Positions 40,601-49,615 of a DNA stretch of 64,000 nucleotides are shown piece after piece. Within the stretch, counting starts at the first letter, position 1, and each line of letters starts with the position of its first letter. Made by a program: the position numbers and the translations under genes. Below the pieces are notes generated by a model. The model was not told the origin of the DNA. It ran no database searches and worked only from the letters and a program-made list of their open reading frames with translations. The stretch lies in the NCBI RefSeq assembly GCF_000319305.2, contig NZ_AMWJ02000001.1, forward strand, positions 1,396,001 to 1,460,000, read 5' to 3'. The stretch comes from Pseudomonas bharatica CSV86 (GTDB lineage Bacteria > Pseudomonadota > Gammaproteobacteria > Pseudomonadales > Pseudomonadaceae).

Positions 40601-41878
40601 ATGATTAATTCGTTAAGCCTTCCTGGGTACCAGTTGGTGGATTCTGATGAGCAGAATGAAGACATACATTTTCGGCTTGAAGCACCTACACCAGTAGCCT
40701 GCGAGGGGTGCGGCGTGCAGGGTGAGTTCGTGCGGTTCGGCAAGCGTGACGTTCCCTATCGTGATCTGCCCATCCACGGCAAGCGGGTCACTCTCTGGGT
40801 GGTCCGCCGCCGATACACCTGCCGGGCCTGCAAGACAACATTCAGGCCCCAGCTACCGGAGATGGTGGACGGATTCCGTATGACACTGCGGCTGCATGAG
40901 TACGTGGAGAAGGAATCCTTCAACCACCCCTACACCTTTGTGGCGGCACAGACCGGCCTGGACGAGAAGACGGTGCGCGACATCTTCAACGCCCGCGCCG
41001 AGTTCCTGGGGCGCTGGCACCGCTTCGAGACGCCCCGCATCCTGGGCATTGACGAGCTATACCTGAACAAGCGCTACCGCTGCATTCTGACCAACATTGA
41101 GGAGCGAACCCTGCTCGACCTGCTGGCCACCCGCCGCCAGGACGTGGTGACCAACTACCTGATGAAGCTGAAAGACCGGCAGAAGGTCGAGATCGTCAGC
41201 ATGGACATGTGGAACCCCTACCGGGCAGCGGTCAAGGCTGTGCTGCCCCAGGCCCGTATCGTGGTCGATAAGTTCCATGTGGTGCGCATGGCCAACGATG
41301 CCCTAGAGAGAGTGCGCAAGGGCCTCAGAAAGGAGCTGAAACCGTCCCAGAGCCGGACTCTCAAGGGAGACCGGAAAATCCTGCTGAAACGCGCTCACGA
41401 AGTCTCAGACCGGGAGCGCCTCATCATGGAGACCTGGACAGGCGCGTTCCCGCAACTGCTGGCCGCCTACGAGCACAAGGAGCGCTTCTACGGCATCTGG
41501 GACGCCACCACACGGCTCCAGGCAGAAGCCGCCCTGGACGAGTGGATAGCCACCATCCCGAAGGGCCAAAAGGAAGTCTGGAGCGATCTGGTCAGGGCAG
41601 TGGGAAACTGGCGCGAAGAGACCATGACCTACTTCGAGACGGACATGCCCGTCACCAACGCTTACACGGAGTCCATCAACCGACTGGCCAAGGACAAGAA
41701 CCGTGAAGGGCGCGGTTACTCCTTCGAGGTGATGCGGGCACGAATGCTCTACACCACGAAGCACAAGAAGAAGGCACCGACTGCGAAGGTCTCTCCTTTC
41801 TACAAGAAAACCATCGGTTACGGACTGCCGGACTTCGCAGAGGAACTCAACTACGGAGTCGATCTATCAACCATCTGA
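40601..41878 (+). CDS. ISL3-family transposase, copy 1
   Basis: The product is 425 residues. The N-terminal zinc-finger pattern is ACEGCGVQGEF with TCRACKTTF. The DDE catalytic residues are visible in ILGIDELYLNK, EIVSMDMWNPY and TNAYTESINRLAKDKN. It lies 12 bases after the permease and reads toward the right end of the element. It is intact and identical to the copy at 61512, so both elements may be active. Confidence 0.97.
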   Translation: MINSLSLPGYQLVDSDEQNEDIHFRLEAPTPVACEGCGVQGEFVRFGKRDVPYRDLPIHGKRVTLWVVRRRYTCRACKTTFRPQLPEMVDGFRMTLRLHEYVEKESFNHPYTFVAAQTGLDEKTVRDIFNARAEFLGRWHRFETPRILGIDELYLNKRYRCILTNIEERTLLDLLATRRQDVVTNYLMKLKDRQKVEIVSMDMWNPYRAAVKAVLPQARIVVDKFHVVRMANDALERVRKGLRKELKPSQSRTLKGDRKILLKRAHEVSDRERLIMETWTGAFPQLLAAYEHKERFYGIWDATTRLQAEAALDEWIATIPKGQKEVWSDLVRAVGNWREETMTYFETDMPVTNAYTESINRLAKDKNREGRGYSFEVMRARMLYTTKHKKKAPTAKVSPFYKKTIGYGLPDFAEELNYGVDLSTI

Positions 41879-41936
41879 TAATGGTATCAGGTTGGTGGGG
41901 TAAAGGTGCCCCATCAACCATTAAATCCGTATACCC

Positions 41937-42848
41937 GATATTTCTCGCCTCGACCAGGCGGCAATCAAGCCTGACCTGGATCTGTACCACCTCGACGAAC
42001 TGCTCGGCCCCCTGGCTTCCGAGTTCCAGCCGGTGGCCGAAGCGGCCGGGCTGGCCCTGCGGGTACGCAGTGGTGCCTGGATGATCCGCAGTGACATCCG
42101 CCTGCTGACACGGATCCTGCGCAACTTCCTCAGCAATGCCTGCCGCTATACCGAGCGGGGCGGCATCCTCCTTGGCGCCCGGCGGCGTGGCCAGGTGCTG
42201 CGCCTGGAAGTGTGGGACAGCGGCCGGGGCATCGCCGCTGACCGCCTGGAGTCGATCTTTCTCGAATTCAACCAGCTTGACGTCGGCCGTGCCGCCGACC
42301 GCAAGGGCGTCGGCCTGGGGCTGGCGATCGTCGAGCGCATCGCACGCATCCTCGACTGCCAGGTACGGGTGCGTTCCTGGCCGGGGCGCGGTTCGGTGTT
42401 CAGCATCGATGTGCCGTTATCGCGGGAAGCCCCGCGTCCCGTGGTCGCACCCGGGGTACCATCGCCCGCCCTGGGCGATCCGCTGCCGGGTCGCCGCCTG
42501 CTGGTACTGGACAACGAGACCGCCATCCTCGAGAGCATGGCCGCGCTGCTCGGCCAATGGGGCTGCGAAGTGCTCACCGCCACCGACCGTGAGACAGCCT
42601 TGCAGGTGTTGCAGGGCAGGGCGCCGGAGCTGGTCCTGGCAGACTTCCACCTGGATCATGGTGTAACCGGATGTGAAGTCGTACGTGACCTGCGCAAGCA
42701 CTTCGGCGTGGCGATCGCCGCGGTGATGATCACCGCCGACCGCAGCGACCAGAGCCGTCGGGCCATGCAGCGGCTTGGCGCGCCGCTGCTGAACAAACCG
42801 GTGAAACCGGGCAAGCTGCGCGCGGTGCTCAGTCAATTGCTCGGATAA
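41937..42848 (+). pseudogene. Hybrid sensor kinase, ErcS'-like, 3' part (after the IS)
   Basis: The frame resumes as ISRLDQAAIKPDLDLYHLDE after the right target duplication. It contains the histidine-kinase ATPase: N box RILRNFLSNACRYTERGG, G1 VWDSGRGIA and G2 GVGLGLAIVER. A C-terminal receiver domain follows (LLVLDNETAILESMA, phospho-acceptor in LVLADFHLDHG, the T in VMITAD and the K in LNKPVKPG). Without the upstream part it has no start of its own that gives a complete kinase. Together the two parts would encode about 555 residues. Confidence 0.9.
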
Positions 42849-43102
42849 GCGGGCGTTGCCGTGCTTCACGCACGCCCGGATTTTTTGCTATAAACGCTGC
42901 CCCCGCACCATGCTTGCGAGGGATAAGGGGCTTTTCGGACAAAACCGCAGTCATTTCTGTTGCCCGGCATGAGGCTCGGCCTTAGACTGCCGCCCCCATG
43001 AACTGAGTGCCGACTGGTGCTTGAAGAATTCCGCTGCTGGCGATGCGTTCGCCGCGGCACCCGATTCGTCTAAATGCACGTACATTTTTATTAGAGATAT
43101 CA

Positions 43103-43507
43103 ATGACAAAGGAAAAGTTGCTGGCCATGCCGGCCGATGACTACATGAACGCCGAGCAATTGGCCTTCTTCGCCGATCTGCTCAAGCAGATGAAAGTGGA
43201 GACCCAGGAGCGCATCGAGCAGAGCCGTGTAACCATCGAAAGCCTGGACTCGCCTGCCGATCCTGCCGATGCCGCCTCGGTCGAAGAAGAGCGTCACTGG
43301 CTGGTCAACGCCATCGAGCGTGACCAGCGCCTGCTGCCGCAGCTGGAAATGGCCCTGGGCCGTATCGCCGACGACAGCTTCGGCTGGTGCGACGACAGCG
43401 GCGAGCCGATCGGCCTCAAGCGCCTGCTGATCAGCCCGACCACCAAGTACTGCATCGAGGCGCAGGAGCGTCACGAGCAACTGGACAAGCATCTGCGCCA
43501 GATCTGA
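43103..43507 (+). CDS. DksA/TraR-family transcription factor (DksA2-like)
   Basis: The product is 134 residues with a coiled-coil N-terminal part and a C-terminal globular part (FGWCDDSGEPIGLKRLLIS, TTKYCIEAQERHEQ). DksA normally has four zinc cysteines; here the second and fourth are Ser and Ala, so only two remain, as in the P. aeruginosa zinc-independent DksA2, which works with ppGpp on RNA polymerase when zinc is scarce. The coiled-coil tip has ASVEEERHWL, so DksA-like acidic residues need checking. Start 43103 (MTKEKLLAMPADDY). No clear Zur box was seen upstream, so Zur control as in DksA2 is not supported here. Confidence 0.8.
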   Translation: MTKEKLLAMPADDYMNAEQLAFFADLLKQMKVETQERIEQSRVTIESLDSPADPADAASVEEERHWLVNAIERDQRLLPQLEMALGRIADDSFGWCDDSGEPIGLKRLLISPTTKYCIEAQERHEQLDKHLRQI

Positions 43508-43535
43508 TCGACACGTCTGGTCGACCTTGCATACC

Positions 43536-43570
43536 AAAGCCCCGGGCCACGCACCCGGGGCTTTCGTTTT
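43536..43570 (+). terminator. Rho-independent terminator of the DksA-like gene
   Basis: An 11-bp stem (AAAGCCCCGGG / CCCGGGGCTTT, arms 43536-43546 and 43554-43564) with a 7-base loop is followed by T residues. Confidence 0.93.
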
Positions 43571-43698
43571 CGCGCGGGCGAAAAGCGGCGGGCAGTTGTC
43601 CTGTATCAAGGCCGGATCGGGTTACGCCCAAGGAAGCATGGCTAATGGCGTTGTAGTGGCGTTTAATGACGCAACAATAACAACGGGGAGCCATAGTC

Positions 43699-45312
43699 AT
43701 GATGCGAGAAGGATCTCTACCCGCCGCGCTGGCACCAGCAGAACCCTCGGCCCGGGGTGCCCGTGGCTGGTCCGGTTTGGTGCTGCAAAGCCTGGTATTG
43801 GTGGTGGTGCTGGCGGCCATGGCATTCGCCGGCATTTCGTTCTGGTTCTGCCTGCCGCTGGCCTTGCTGGTGTTGTGGCTGCCGCACCTGCGCAGCCGGC
43901 CGCAGCCGGCTCAGGTGGCCGTGCACGACCCGCTCACCGAACTGACCCGCGACCTGGCCCAGGTCACTAGTCATAACGCGCTGTCGGCGGCCGGCGTGTC
44001 CTATTCGGTCAGGCAACTGGCGGACAAGCTGCAATCGCAGTTGTCTTCCGCGGCACAGATCGTCAATAGCGCCGAAGTCATGATCGGCACCGAGAAAGTC
44101 ACTTCCCAGCTCAGTCGCGAGGCGCTGGTGGCCGCCCAGCAAGCCCATGAAAGCAGCGCCGCGGGGCGCCTGGTGCTGGCCGATTCGATCCAGCTCATGC
44201 ACCTGCTCAGTTCCCGCGCCAATGCCAGCCGCGAACTGATCGAAGCGCTGCACCAGCGCAGCGAGGATATCGCCCGGGTCACCCTGGTGATCCAGGCCAT
44301 CGCCAGCCAGACCAACCTGCTTGCGCTCAATGCCGCCATCGAGGCCGCCCGTGCCGGCGAGCACGGACGCGGTTTCGCCGTGGTCGCCGATGAGGTTCGC
44401 GGCCTCGCCGGACGTACGGCCAGCGCTACCGAGGAGGTTGGGGTAATGGTCGCCGATATCCAGCAGCGCACCGCCCAGGTGGTGGAGCAGATTCGCGGGT
44501 TGTCGGATGACCTGCACAGCGGTGTTGCCCAGGTCGAGCACACCGGCGAGCAACTGGATGCCATTGCCGGGCTGGCGGCGGGTGTCGAGCAGCAGATTAC
44601 CGAGATCGCCGGTGGCACCGAAACCACCCGTACCCAGCTCGACAGCCTGTTCCAGGCGGTGGAGCAGATGCGCGGCGACCTGGCCATCAGCGACCAGCAG
44701 ACCCAGCGCCTGGCCCAGGCCGCCGTGCAGATGGAAGGGCAGGCGGAGAACATCAGCGAGCGCCTGGCCGAGGTCGGGCTGGATGACTATCACCAGCGGG
44801 TCTTCGACCTGGCCCTGCGTGGCGCCCGGCAGATCGCCGAGCGCTTCGAGGCGGATATCCGCGAGGGCCGGATCAGTCATGATGATCTGTTCGACCGTCA
44901 GTACCAGGTGTTGCCCGGCACCCGGCCGGCGCGTTATCGCACCCGTTTCGACCAGTACACCGACCAGGTCCTGCCGGCTATCCAGGAGCCATTGCTGCGC
45001 GAACACGAGGGCTTGATCTATGCGATCGCCTGTACCCAGCAGGGCTACGTGCCGACCCACAACAATGCCTTCAACCAGCCCCTGACCGGGGACGAGGCCA
45101 CCGACACTGCGCACAACCGCAGCAAGCGCAAGTTCGACGACCGCACCGGTATTCGTTGCGGGAGCCATCAGCAGCGCCTGCTGTTGCAAACCTACACCCG
45201 GGACACCGGCGAGCTGATGCACGACCTGTCGGTACCGATCAAGGTCGATGGCCGGCATTGGGGCGGGCTGCGGCTGGGGTATCGACCGGAGAAGATGCCG
45301 GGAACTCGGTAG
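43699..45312 (+). CDS. Methyl-accepting chemotaxis protein with C-terminal sensory region
   Basis: The product is 537 residues. Two N-terminal hydrophobic helices ([18 protein letters not shown], then [11 protein letters not shown]) are separated only by a very short loop, so there is no periplasmic sensor domain. The signalling hairpin contains the conserved tip [19 protein letters not shown] at about residues 217-235, unusually early. The following 200 residues form a separate region ([20 protein letters not shown]) typical of the cytoplasmic C-terminal sensory domains of some Pseudomonas chemoreceptors. It probably reports cytoplasmic or membrane-associated cues to a CheA elsewhere. Start 43699, with a GGGAG site. 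Confidence 0.87.
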   Translation: MMREGSLPAALAPAEPSARGARGWSGLVLQSLVLVVVLAAMAFAGISFWFCLPLALLVLWLPHLRSRPQPAQVAVHDPLTELTRDLAQVTSHNALSAAGVSYSVRQLADKLQSQLSSAAQIVNSAEVMIGTEKVTSQLSREALVAAQQAHESSAAGRLVLADSIQLMHLLSSRANASRELIEALHQRSEDIARVTLVIQAIASQTNLLALNAAIEAARAGEHGRGFAVVADEVRGLAGRTASATEEVGVMVADIQQRTAQVVEQIRGLSDDLHSGVAQVEHTGEQLDAIAGLAAGVEQQITEIAGGTETTRTQLDSLFQAVEQMRGDLAISDQQTQRLAQAAVQMEGQAENISERLAEVGLDDYHQRVFDLALRGARQIAERFEADIREGRISHDDLFDRQYQVLPGTRPARYRTRFDQYTDQVLPAIQEPLLREHEGLIYAIACTQQGYVPTHNNAFNQPLTGDEATDTAHNRSKRKFDDRTGIRCGSHQQRLLLQTYTRDTGELMHDLSVPIKVDGRHWGGLRLGYRPEKMPGTR

Positions 45313-45313
45313 T

Positions 45314-45408
45314 CTTGAGGGCCCTATCGCTGGCAAGCCAGCTCCCACAGTGTCTGCGGCGACACTGAACCCTGTGGGAGCTGGCTTGCCAGCGATGAGG
45401 CCCTCAAG
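45314..45408. repeat. REPIN, copy 3 (two arms separated by a spacer)
   Basis: 37-base arms (45314-45350 and 45372-45408) with minor mismatch share the core GCTGGCAAGCCAGCTCCCACAG. They are separated by 21 bases and lie directly after the chemoreceptor stop. Confidence 0.9.
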
Positions 45409-45835
45409 AACACCACATTAATCCGCTCCTGTAACAACCCCAATAACAGAAATTTCTCACCTGCAAACAGCACACACCCCTCGACGGGTTTCCGTGTTTT
45501 CGTGCATATTCGCTTCCCTGTGCGGTAAGCCATTCGCTTTCCGACGCTACGAGGCGATCTTCAATCGATCGCCTTGCACCGCGAAGGAGCGGTGAAACAC
45601 GGAATTTTCACCGCGCGATGTCGGTCAGACGTTCGCTATCAAGCCGTATCCGGCATGGGAAAGTGTGATTTCCCACAAGGTGCGACGCCTCCGGGCCGCT
45701 ACTTATTGGCGCCAACTCATTAGTCTTTCGAACTTCGAATTAATGAAGTACGGCATGCCCGTGGGAGCTTTTCTTCACGGGTGTCAGTGTGATCTCGGTT
45801 TTGAGGAATTTTCTTTGGCAGTCACCAATCTGGAT
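45409..45835 (+). other. 427-base region without a clear gene; structured RNA leader candidate at 45552-45781
   Basis: It holds four perfect hairpins: AGGCGATC/GATCGCCT (45552-45574), GCGGTGAAA/TTTCACCGC (45589-45614), TGGGAAA/TTTCCCA (45656-45675) and CCCGTG/CACGGG (45758-45781). An alternative stem CACCGC/GCGGTG (45577-45594) competes with the second. GGA occurs in the loops of the second, the fourth and the competing stem, as at CsrA/RsmA sites. An in-frame reading extends through part of it but with atypical codons. 45409-45551 shows nothing I can name. Confidence 0.4.
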
Positions 45836-46282
45836 ATGCACGCCCTGTTCGTGCTGGGAGATCTTCGCGGCAAACTGGTCAAGCAATTCCAGTCGCCGTT
45901 CGTTTACATCACCGAGCAAAGCCCCGATGGCCTGTACATGGCCGAGGTCGAGACCGCCGACGCGCTGGTGGTCGATGACAAGCAGCGCCTGGAGCTGAAG
46001 GTCGGTGACCACTTCCGCGCCGCCGTCCTGCCAAGCCGCGAAGGCGGCAAGCTGGAAATCCGCTTCCGCGACATCAAGCAGACCATCTATGGCCTGGGCG
46101 AATATGCCTTCGTCAGCGTTCCGGAGGGCGAGGGTATCGTCTTCCGTGAAGGGCGTGCGGTCATGATGGTATTCGCGGCCCACGCGCGCATCAGCGAAGG
46201 GCTGTCCAAGACCCTCAAGGCGGCCACGGCCAAGGTTGCCAAGTGGCGTAAGGGCGAGCTGACCTTCAAGGCCAGCGAGTGA
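45836..46282 (+). CDS. Conserved hypothetical protein upstream of the mnh operon
   Basis: The product is 148 residues as called from ATG 45836 (MHALFVLGDLRGKLVKQF). The frame is open further upstream, with possible starts at 45743 and 45665 (GTG), but codons before 45836 are A/T-rich and unlike the rest, and none of the starts has a strong ribosome site. The protein is beta-rich and ends in basic residues (AATAKVAKWRKGELTF). There is no membrane segment or signal peptide. A similar gene lies next to the sha/mnh antiporter genes in other Pseudomonas as far as I recall, but its function is unknown to me. Start uncertain, gene itself secure. Confidence 0.7.
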   Translation: MHALFVLGDLRGKLVKQFQSPFVYITEQSPDGLYMAEVETADALVVDDKQRLELKVGDHFRAAVLPSREGGKLEIRFRDIKQTIYGLGEYAFVSVPEGEGIVFREGRAVMMVFAAHARISEGLSKTLKAATAKVAKWRKGELTFKASE

Positions 46283-46470
46283 GTCGCCGCGAGTTCCATG
46301 AGCGCCATCAGGCTCGCGCTGAAGATCAGGCGCGGCAGTGGCTGGCGCGGCGTGAGGAATTGCAGGGGCAGTGGCTGACCTGGGTCGCCGGGCAGCTTTA
46401 CCAGCTCGAGCCCGCGCAATACGCGGCGATGGTCAGGCGCGAGCTGCAGCGCCTGAGCGACGAACAGTGA
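46279..46470 (+). CDS. Small charged hypothetical protein
   Basis: The product is 63 residues. It starts at a GTG that overlaps the stop of the preceding gene (GTGA), indicating translational coupling. It is helical and rich in Arg, Glu and Gln (ARAEDQARQWLARREELQGQ). There is no motif or membrane segment. It ends six bases before the convergent mnhG stop. The overlap supports it as real. Confidence 0.6.
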   Translation: MSRREFHERHQARAEDQARQWLARREELQGQWLTWVAGQLYQLEPAQYAAMVRRELQRLSDEQ

Positions 46471-46476
46471 CGGGCT

Positions 46477-46833
46477 TCACTCCTGCTCGCGGCTGCTGAC
46501 CTCGCCGGGTACGTCCTCGCCGGCCATGCGCTTGCGAAACAGCGCGGTGCGGGCCAGCAGGAGCGTGGTCACCGGCACGGTGATCGATAGCAGGATCGGA
46601 ATCAGCCAGGCATGCAGCACCGGCGTTTCCTTCAGCGCGGAAAAATACAGGATCGAGGCCAGCGCTACGCACCAGGCACCGAGGGTCGAAGCCAGGGCAG
46701 GCGGGTGCATGCGCTGGAAGAAATCCTTCAGGCGCAGGATGCCGATGGCCCCGGTCAGAGCAAACAGGCTGCTGGTCAGGATCAGTGCGGCTACCACGAT
46801 TTCCAGCCAGAACGGCAATACCGGAGCGGTCAT
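46477..46833 (-). CDS. mnhG: Monovalent cation/H+ antiporter subunit G
   Basis: The product is 118 residues with three membrane helices (FWLEIVVAALILTSSLFALT and two more) and the family's conserved LKDFFQRMHPPALASTLG region. It is the last gene of the Mnh/Mrp operon, whose genes overlap by a few bases (mnhG starts at 46833, and mnhF ends at 46830). A small subunit of the multi-component Na+/H+ or K+/H+ antiporter in the inner membrane. Confidence 0.92.
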   Translation of the reverse strand: MTAPVLPFWLEIVVAALILTSSLFALTGAIGILRLKDFFQRMHPPALASTLGAWCVALASILYFSALKETPVLHAWLIPILLSITVPVTTLLLARTALFRKRMAGEDVPGEVSSREQE

Positions 46834-47108
46834 TCGATCACCTCGCCGCGCAGAAGGAACTTGGCCAGGGCGAACGAGCCGACGAAGCCGAACAGGGCGA
46901 TCAGCAGCGCACCCTCGAAATAGGTATCGCTGGCGTAGCGGATACCCAGCACCAGCATCATCAGCATCCCCAGCATGTACAGATAGTCCAGGGCCAGCAC
47001 CCGGTCCTGGGCCGAGGGGCCGCGGAACACCCGGACCAGGGTTACGGCCATGGCGATGGTGAAGATGAACAGGCTGGCGATGATGGCATTGGCGAGCAGG
47101 CCGGTCAT
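46830..47108 (-). CDS. mnhF: Monovalent cation/H+ antiporter subunit F
   Basis: The product is 92 residues and has three membrane segments. The MnhF pattern is VRVFRGPSAQDRVLALDYL after helix 1. It overlaps both neighbours by 4 bases (ATGA-type junctions), so translation is coupled through the operon. Confidence 0.92.
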   Translation of the reverse strand: MTGLLANAIIASLFIFTIAMAVTLVRVFRGPSAQDRVLALDYLYMLGMLMMLVLGIRYASDTYFEGALLIALFGFVGSFALAKFLLRGEVIE

Positions 47109-47593
47109 TCGAAGATCTCCATCAACGGGCGTTCATAGGTGTGCTTGAAGTGCTCGATGAAGCGGGCCTCGTCGTCCAGGTCGAACACATGCAGCAGCAG
47201 TACGCTGCGATCCAGGGCCAGTTCGGACCACACCGTACCGGGGATCACCGTGGTGATCATCGACAGTGCTGCCAGGCCATGGGCATCGCGCAGGTCCAGG
47301 GGAATATGCACGAAGCGCGAGCGCGGTGGCTTGCGGCCCATGCGCCAGACGCTGCGGAACACGTCAAGGTTGGACACCAGCACATCCAGGCCCACCCGCA
47401 GTACCAGGCGGATCACCGCCCCCGGATTGCGGATATGCGCGCTCAACGGGCGCAAGGGCCGCATCAGCAGCGGTGCGAGGATGCCCAGGAGCAGGCCGAG
47501 GATGATGTTGCCCGGGCTGATCGAAAGGTTCAGCACCAGCCACAGGACGAACAGGGCCAGGGACAGAAGCGGGGCGGGGAGCAATCGTTTCAT
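47105..47593 (-). CDS. mnhE: Monovalent cation/H+ antiporter subunit E
   Basis: The product is 162 residues. Two helices at the N-terminus (LLSLALFVLWLVLNLSIS) are followed by a cytoplasmic domain with the MnhE signature HIPLDLRDAHGLAALSMITT and TVIPGTVWSEL. It overlaps mnhF by 4 bases and mnhD by 4 bases. Confidence 0.93.
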   Translation of the reverse strand: MKRLLPAPLLSLALFVLWLVLNLSISPGNIILGLLLGILAPLLMRPLRPLSAHIRNPGAVIRLVLRVGLDVLVSNLDVFRSVWRMGRKPPRSRFVHIPLDLRDAHGLAALSMITTVIPGTVWSELALDRSVLLLHVFDLDDEARFIEHFKHTYERPLMEIFE

Positions 47594-49274
47594 GGTTGAA
47601 CCTGCCCGAGGCTTTCAAGGGTGGTGGGGCCCGGAATCGGCCGCGTACCGAGCACCGCTTCCACGTATACACCCGGATCCTTGAGGCTGGCGGCAGTATC
47701 CTGGGCATAGCGCATCAAGGGTTCGGCCCACAGGCTGAGCACTACGCAGAGGCTGAGCAGGGCGACGATCGGCACGCATTCGTACAGGCGCAGCAACGGC
47801 GAGGGGCGCTCCTCTGGCTTCCAGAAGCGCTGCACGCCCAGGCGTACCAGGGCGATCAGCGAGGCCATGCCGGAAAGGATCAGCAAGGCCAGCAGCGCCC
47901 AGCCGCTGGCCGGCAGCGGTGCTTCGGCCGGCACGCCCATGCCCAGGGGGTTGAACAGGGCGGTGATCAGGCTGAACTTGCCGACGAAGCCGGACAGCGG
48001 CGGCATGCCGATGATCAGCAGAGCGCAGGCGATAAAGCTGAAACCGAGGAAGGCCATGGTCCAGGGGATCACCTGGCCGACCACGGCCTTCTGCTCGTCA
48101 TCGAGATTGGTGCCCTTGGGGGCTGCAGGGATTCCAGCGGCGACGGCATGGCGTCGGCATCGTCATCCAGCGGCAGCTCGTTGGCCGAACGCGAGCGTTC
48201 GATCAGCTCGGCCAGGAGGAATAGCGCGCACAGGGCCAGGGTCGAGCTGACCAGGTAGAACAGCGCCGCCGAGATCAGCGCGGTCTGGCCAAAACCGATT
48301 GCCGCCAGCAGGGTGCCGGCCGAGACCAGGATGCTCAGGCTGGCCATGCGCTCCAGGCGCTGCGCAGCAAGGATCGACACGGCCGCGCAGGCCAGGGTGG
48401 CGAGGCCGCCGTAGACCAGCCACTGTCCGCCGAAGAAGGCCGAGGCGCCGGCTTGCTCGGAGAACAACAGGGTCCACAGGCGCAGGACGGTGTAGAAGCC
48501 GACCTTGGTCATGATGGCGAACAACGCCGCCACCGGCGCGCTGGCCGAGGAGTAGGCCGGTACCAGCCAGAAGTTCAGCGGCCAGATACCGGCCTTGGCG
48601 AGGAAGGCGATGGCCAGGATCGCCGCGCCGGCATGCAGCAGGCCGCGATCGGCCTCCGGCACCTGGGGAATCTTCATCGCCAGGTCGGCCATGTTCAGGG
48701 TGCCGGTGACGCCGTAAAGCATGGCGGCGCCGATCAGGAACAGCGACGAGGCGAACAGGTTGATGGCGATGTAATGCAGGCCGGCCTTGACCCGCGAGCG
48801 CCCCGAACCGTGCAGCAGCAGACCGTAGGACGCTGCCAGCAGCACCTCGAAGAACACGAACAGGTTGAACAGGTCGCCGGTGAGGAAGGCACCGTACAGG
48901 CCCATGAGCTGGATCTGGAACAGTGCGTGGAAGCTGGCGCCGGCGCGGTCCCAGCGGGCCAGGGCGAAGAGCAGGGCACTGGTGCCGACGACGCCGGTGA
49001 GCACCAGCATCAGCGCGGCCAGGCGATCCAGCACCAGGACGATGCCGAACGGCGCCGCCCAGTTGCCCGGCAAATAGACACCGATGGAGGTGGCCTGGCC
49101 CTGGTCCCTGACCCACAGCAGCAAGGCAATGGCGATGCCCAGCCCGGTCAGGGTCGAGAGCAGGTTGATCCGCGCCTTCAGTGGCCGGCGTTTTTCCCCG
49201 AGCAACAGCAGCAGGGCTGCGGTCAGCAGCGGCAGGAGGATGGGCGCGACTATCAATTGTTGCATCCCGCTCAT
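47590..49274 (-). pseudogene. mnhD: Monovalent cation/H+ antiporter subunit D (frameshifted)
   Basis: The gene starts at 49274 (MSGMQQLIVAPILLPL), overlapping the mnhC stop, and runs as a normal NuoL/M-like proton channel subunit with about 14 helices, including AGLHYIAINLFASSLFLIG and AKAGIWPLNFWLVPAYSSAS. At 48117-48122 a run of five G on the plus strand (five C in the gene) appears one short. Adding one base joins PPR to PPKGTNLDDEQKAVVGQVIP and the final 160 residues with GMPPLSGFVGKFSLITA. The restored length is 561 residues. Because all other operon genes are intact and overlap tightly, a consensus error is favoured over a true knock-out. Confidence 0.9.
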
Positions 49275-49615
49275 TCCTTGGGCTCCCGTCCGTCGACATG
49301 GTCGGTACCGGTGAAACCGCGGGACGCCAGCAGAACCACGAGGAACAGCGCGGTCATGGCGAAGCTGATGACGATGGCGGTCAGTACCAGGGCCTGGGGC
49401 AGCGGGTCGGTGTAGTTGAGCAGGTCCTGGGGCACGCCGTCCTTGATGATCGGCTCCTTGCCGATGAACAGGCTGCCCATGCTGAAGATGAACAGGTTGA
49501 CCCCGTAGGACAGCAGGCACAGCCCCATGATCACCTGGTAGGTCCGTGGCCGCAGGATCAGCCAGACCCCGGAGGCGGCGAGAACGCCGATGGCGATCGC
49601 GATGACTTCTTCCAT
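49271..49615 (-). CDS. mnhC: Monovalent cation/H+ antiporter subunit C
   Basis: The product is 114 residues, NuoK-like, with three helices. The segment TYQVIMGLCLLSYGVNLFIF carries the NuoK/MnhC pattern. It overlaps both neighbours by 4 bases or less. Confidence 0.93.
   Translation of the reverse strand: MEEVIAIAIGVLAASGVWLILRPRTYQVIMGLCLLSYGVNLFIFSMGSLFIGKEPIIKDGVPQDLLNYTDPLPQALVLTAIVISFAMTALFLVVLLASRGFTGTDHVDGREPKE

Larger units (their letters stand above)
38952..41936. mobile_element. ISL3-family insertion sequence with arsR and permease passengers, copy 1
   Basis: The element is 2985 bp. Its ends are imperfect inverted repeats: left GGGTATCCGGAATTTC and right, read inward, GGGTATACGGATTTAA, with 20 of the first 24 bases matching. 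It is flanked by a perfect 8-bp target duplication, GATATTTC (38944-38951 and 41937-41944), the duplication size of ISL3. Removing the element and one duplication rejoins the kinase frame exactly. Contents in order: an arsR-like gene (minus), a Cys-rich permease (plus) and the transposase (plus). Passenger transport genes make this a transporter-type IS. An identical inverted copy begins at 61454. Confidence 0.95.
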
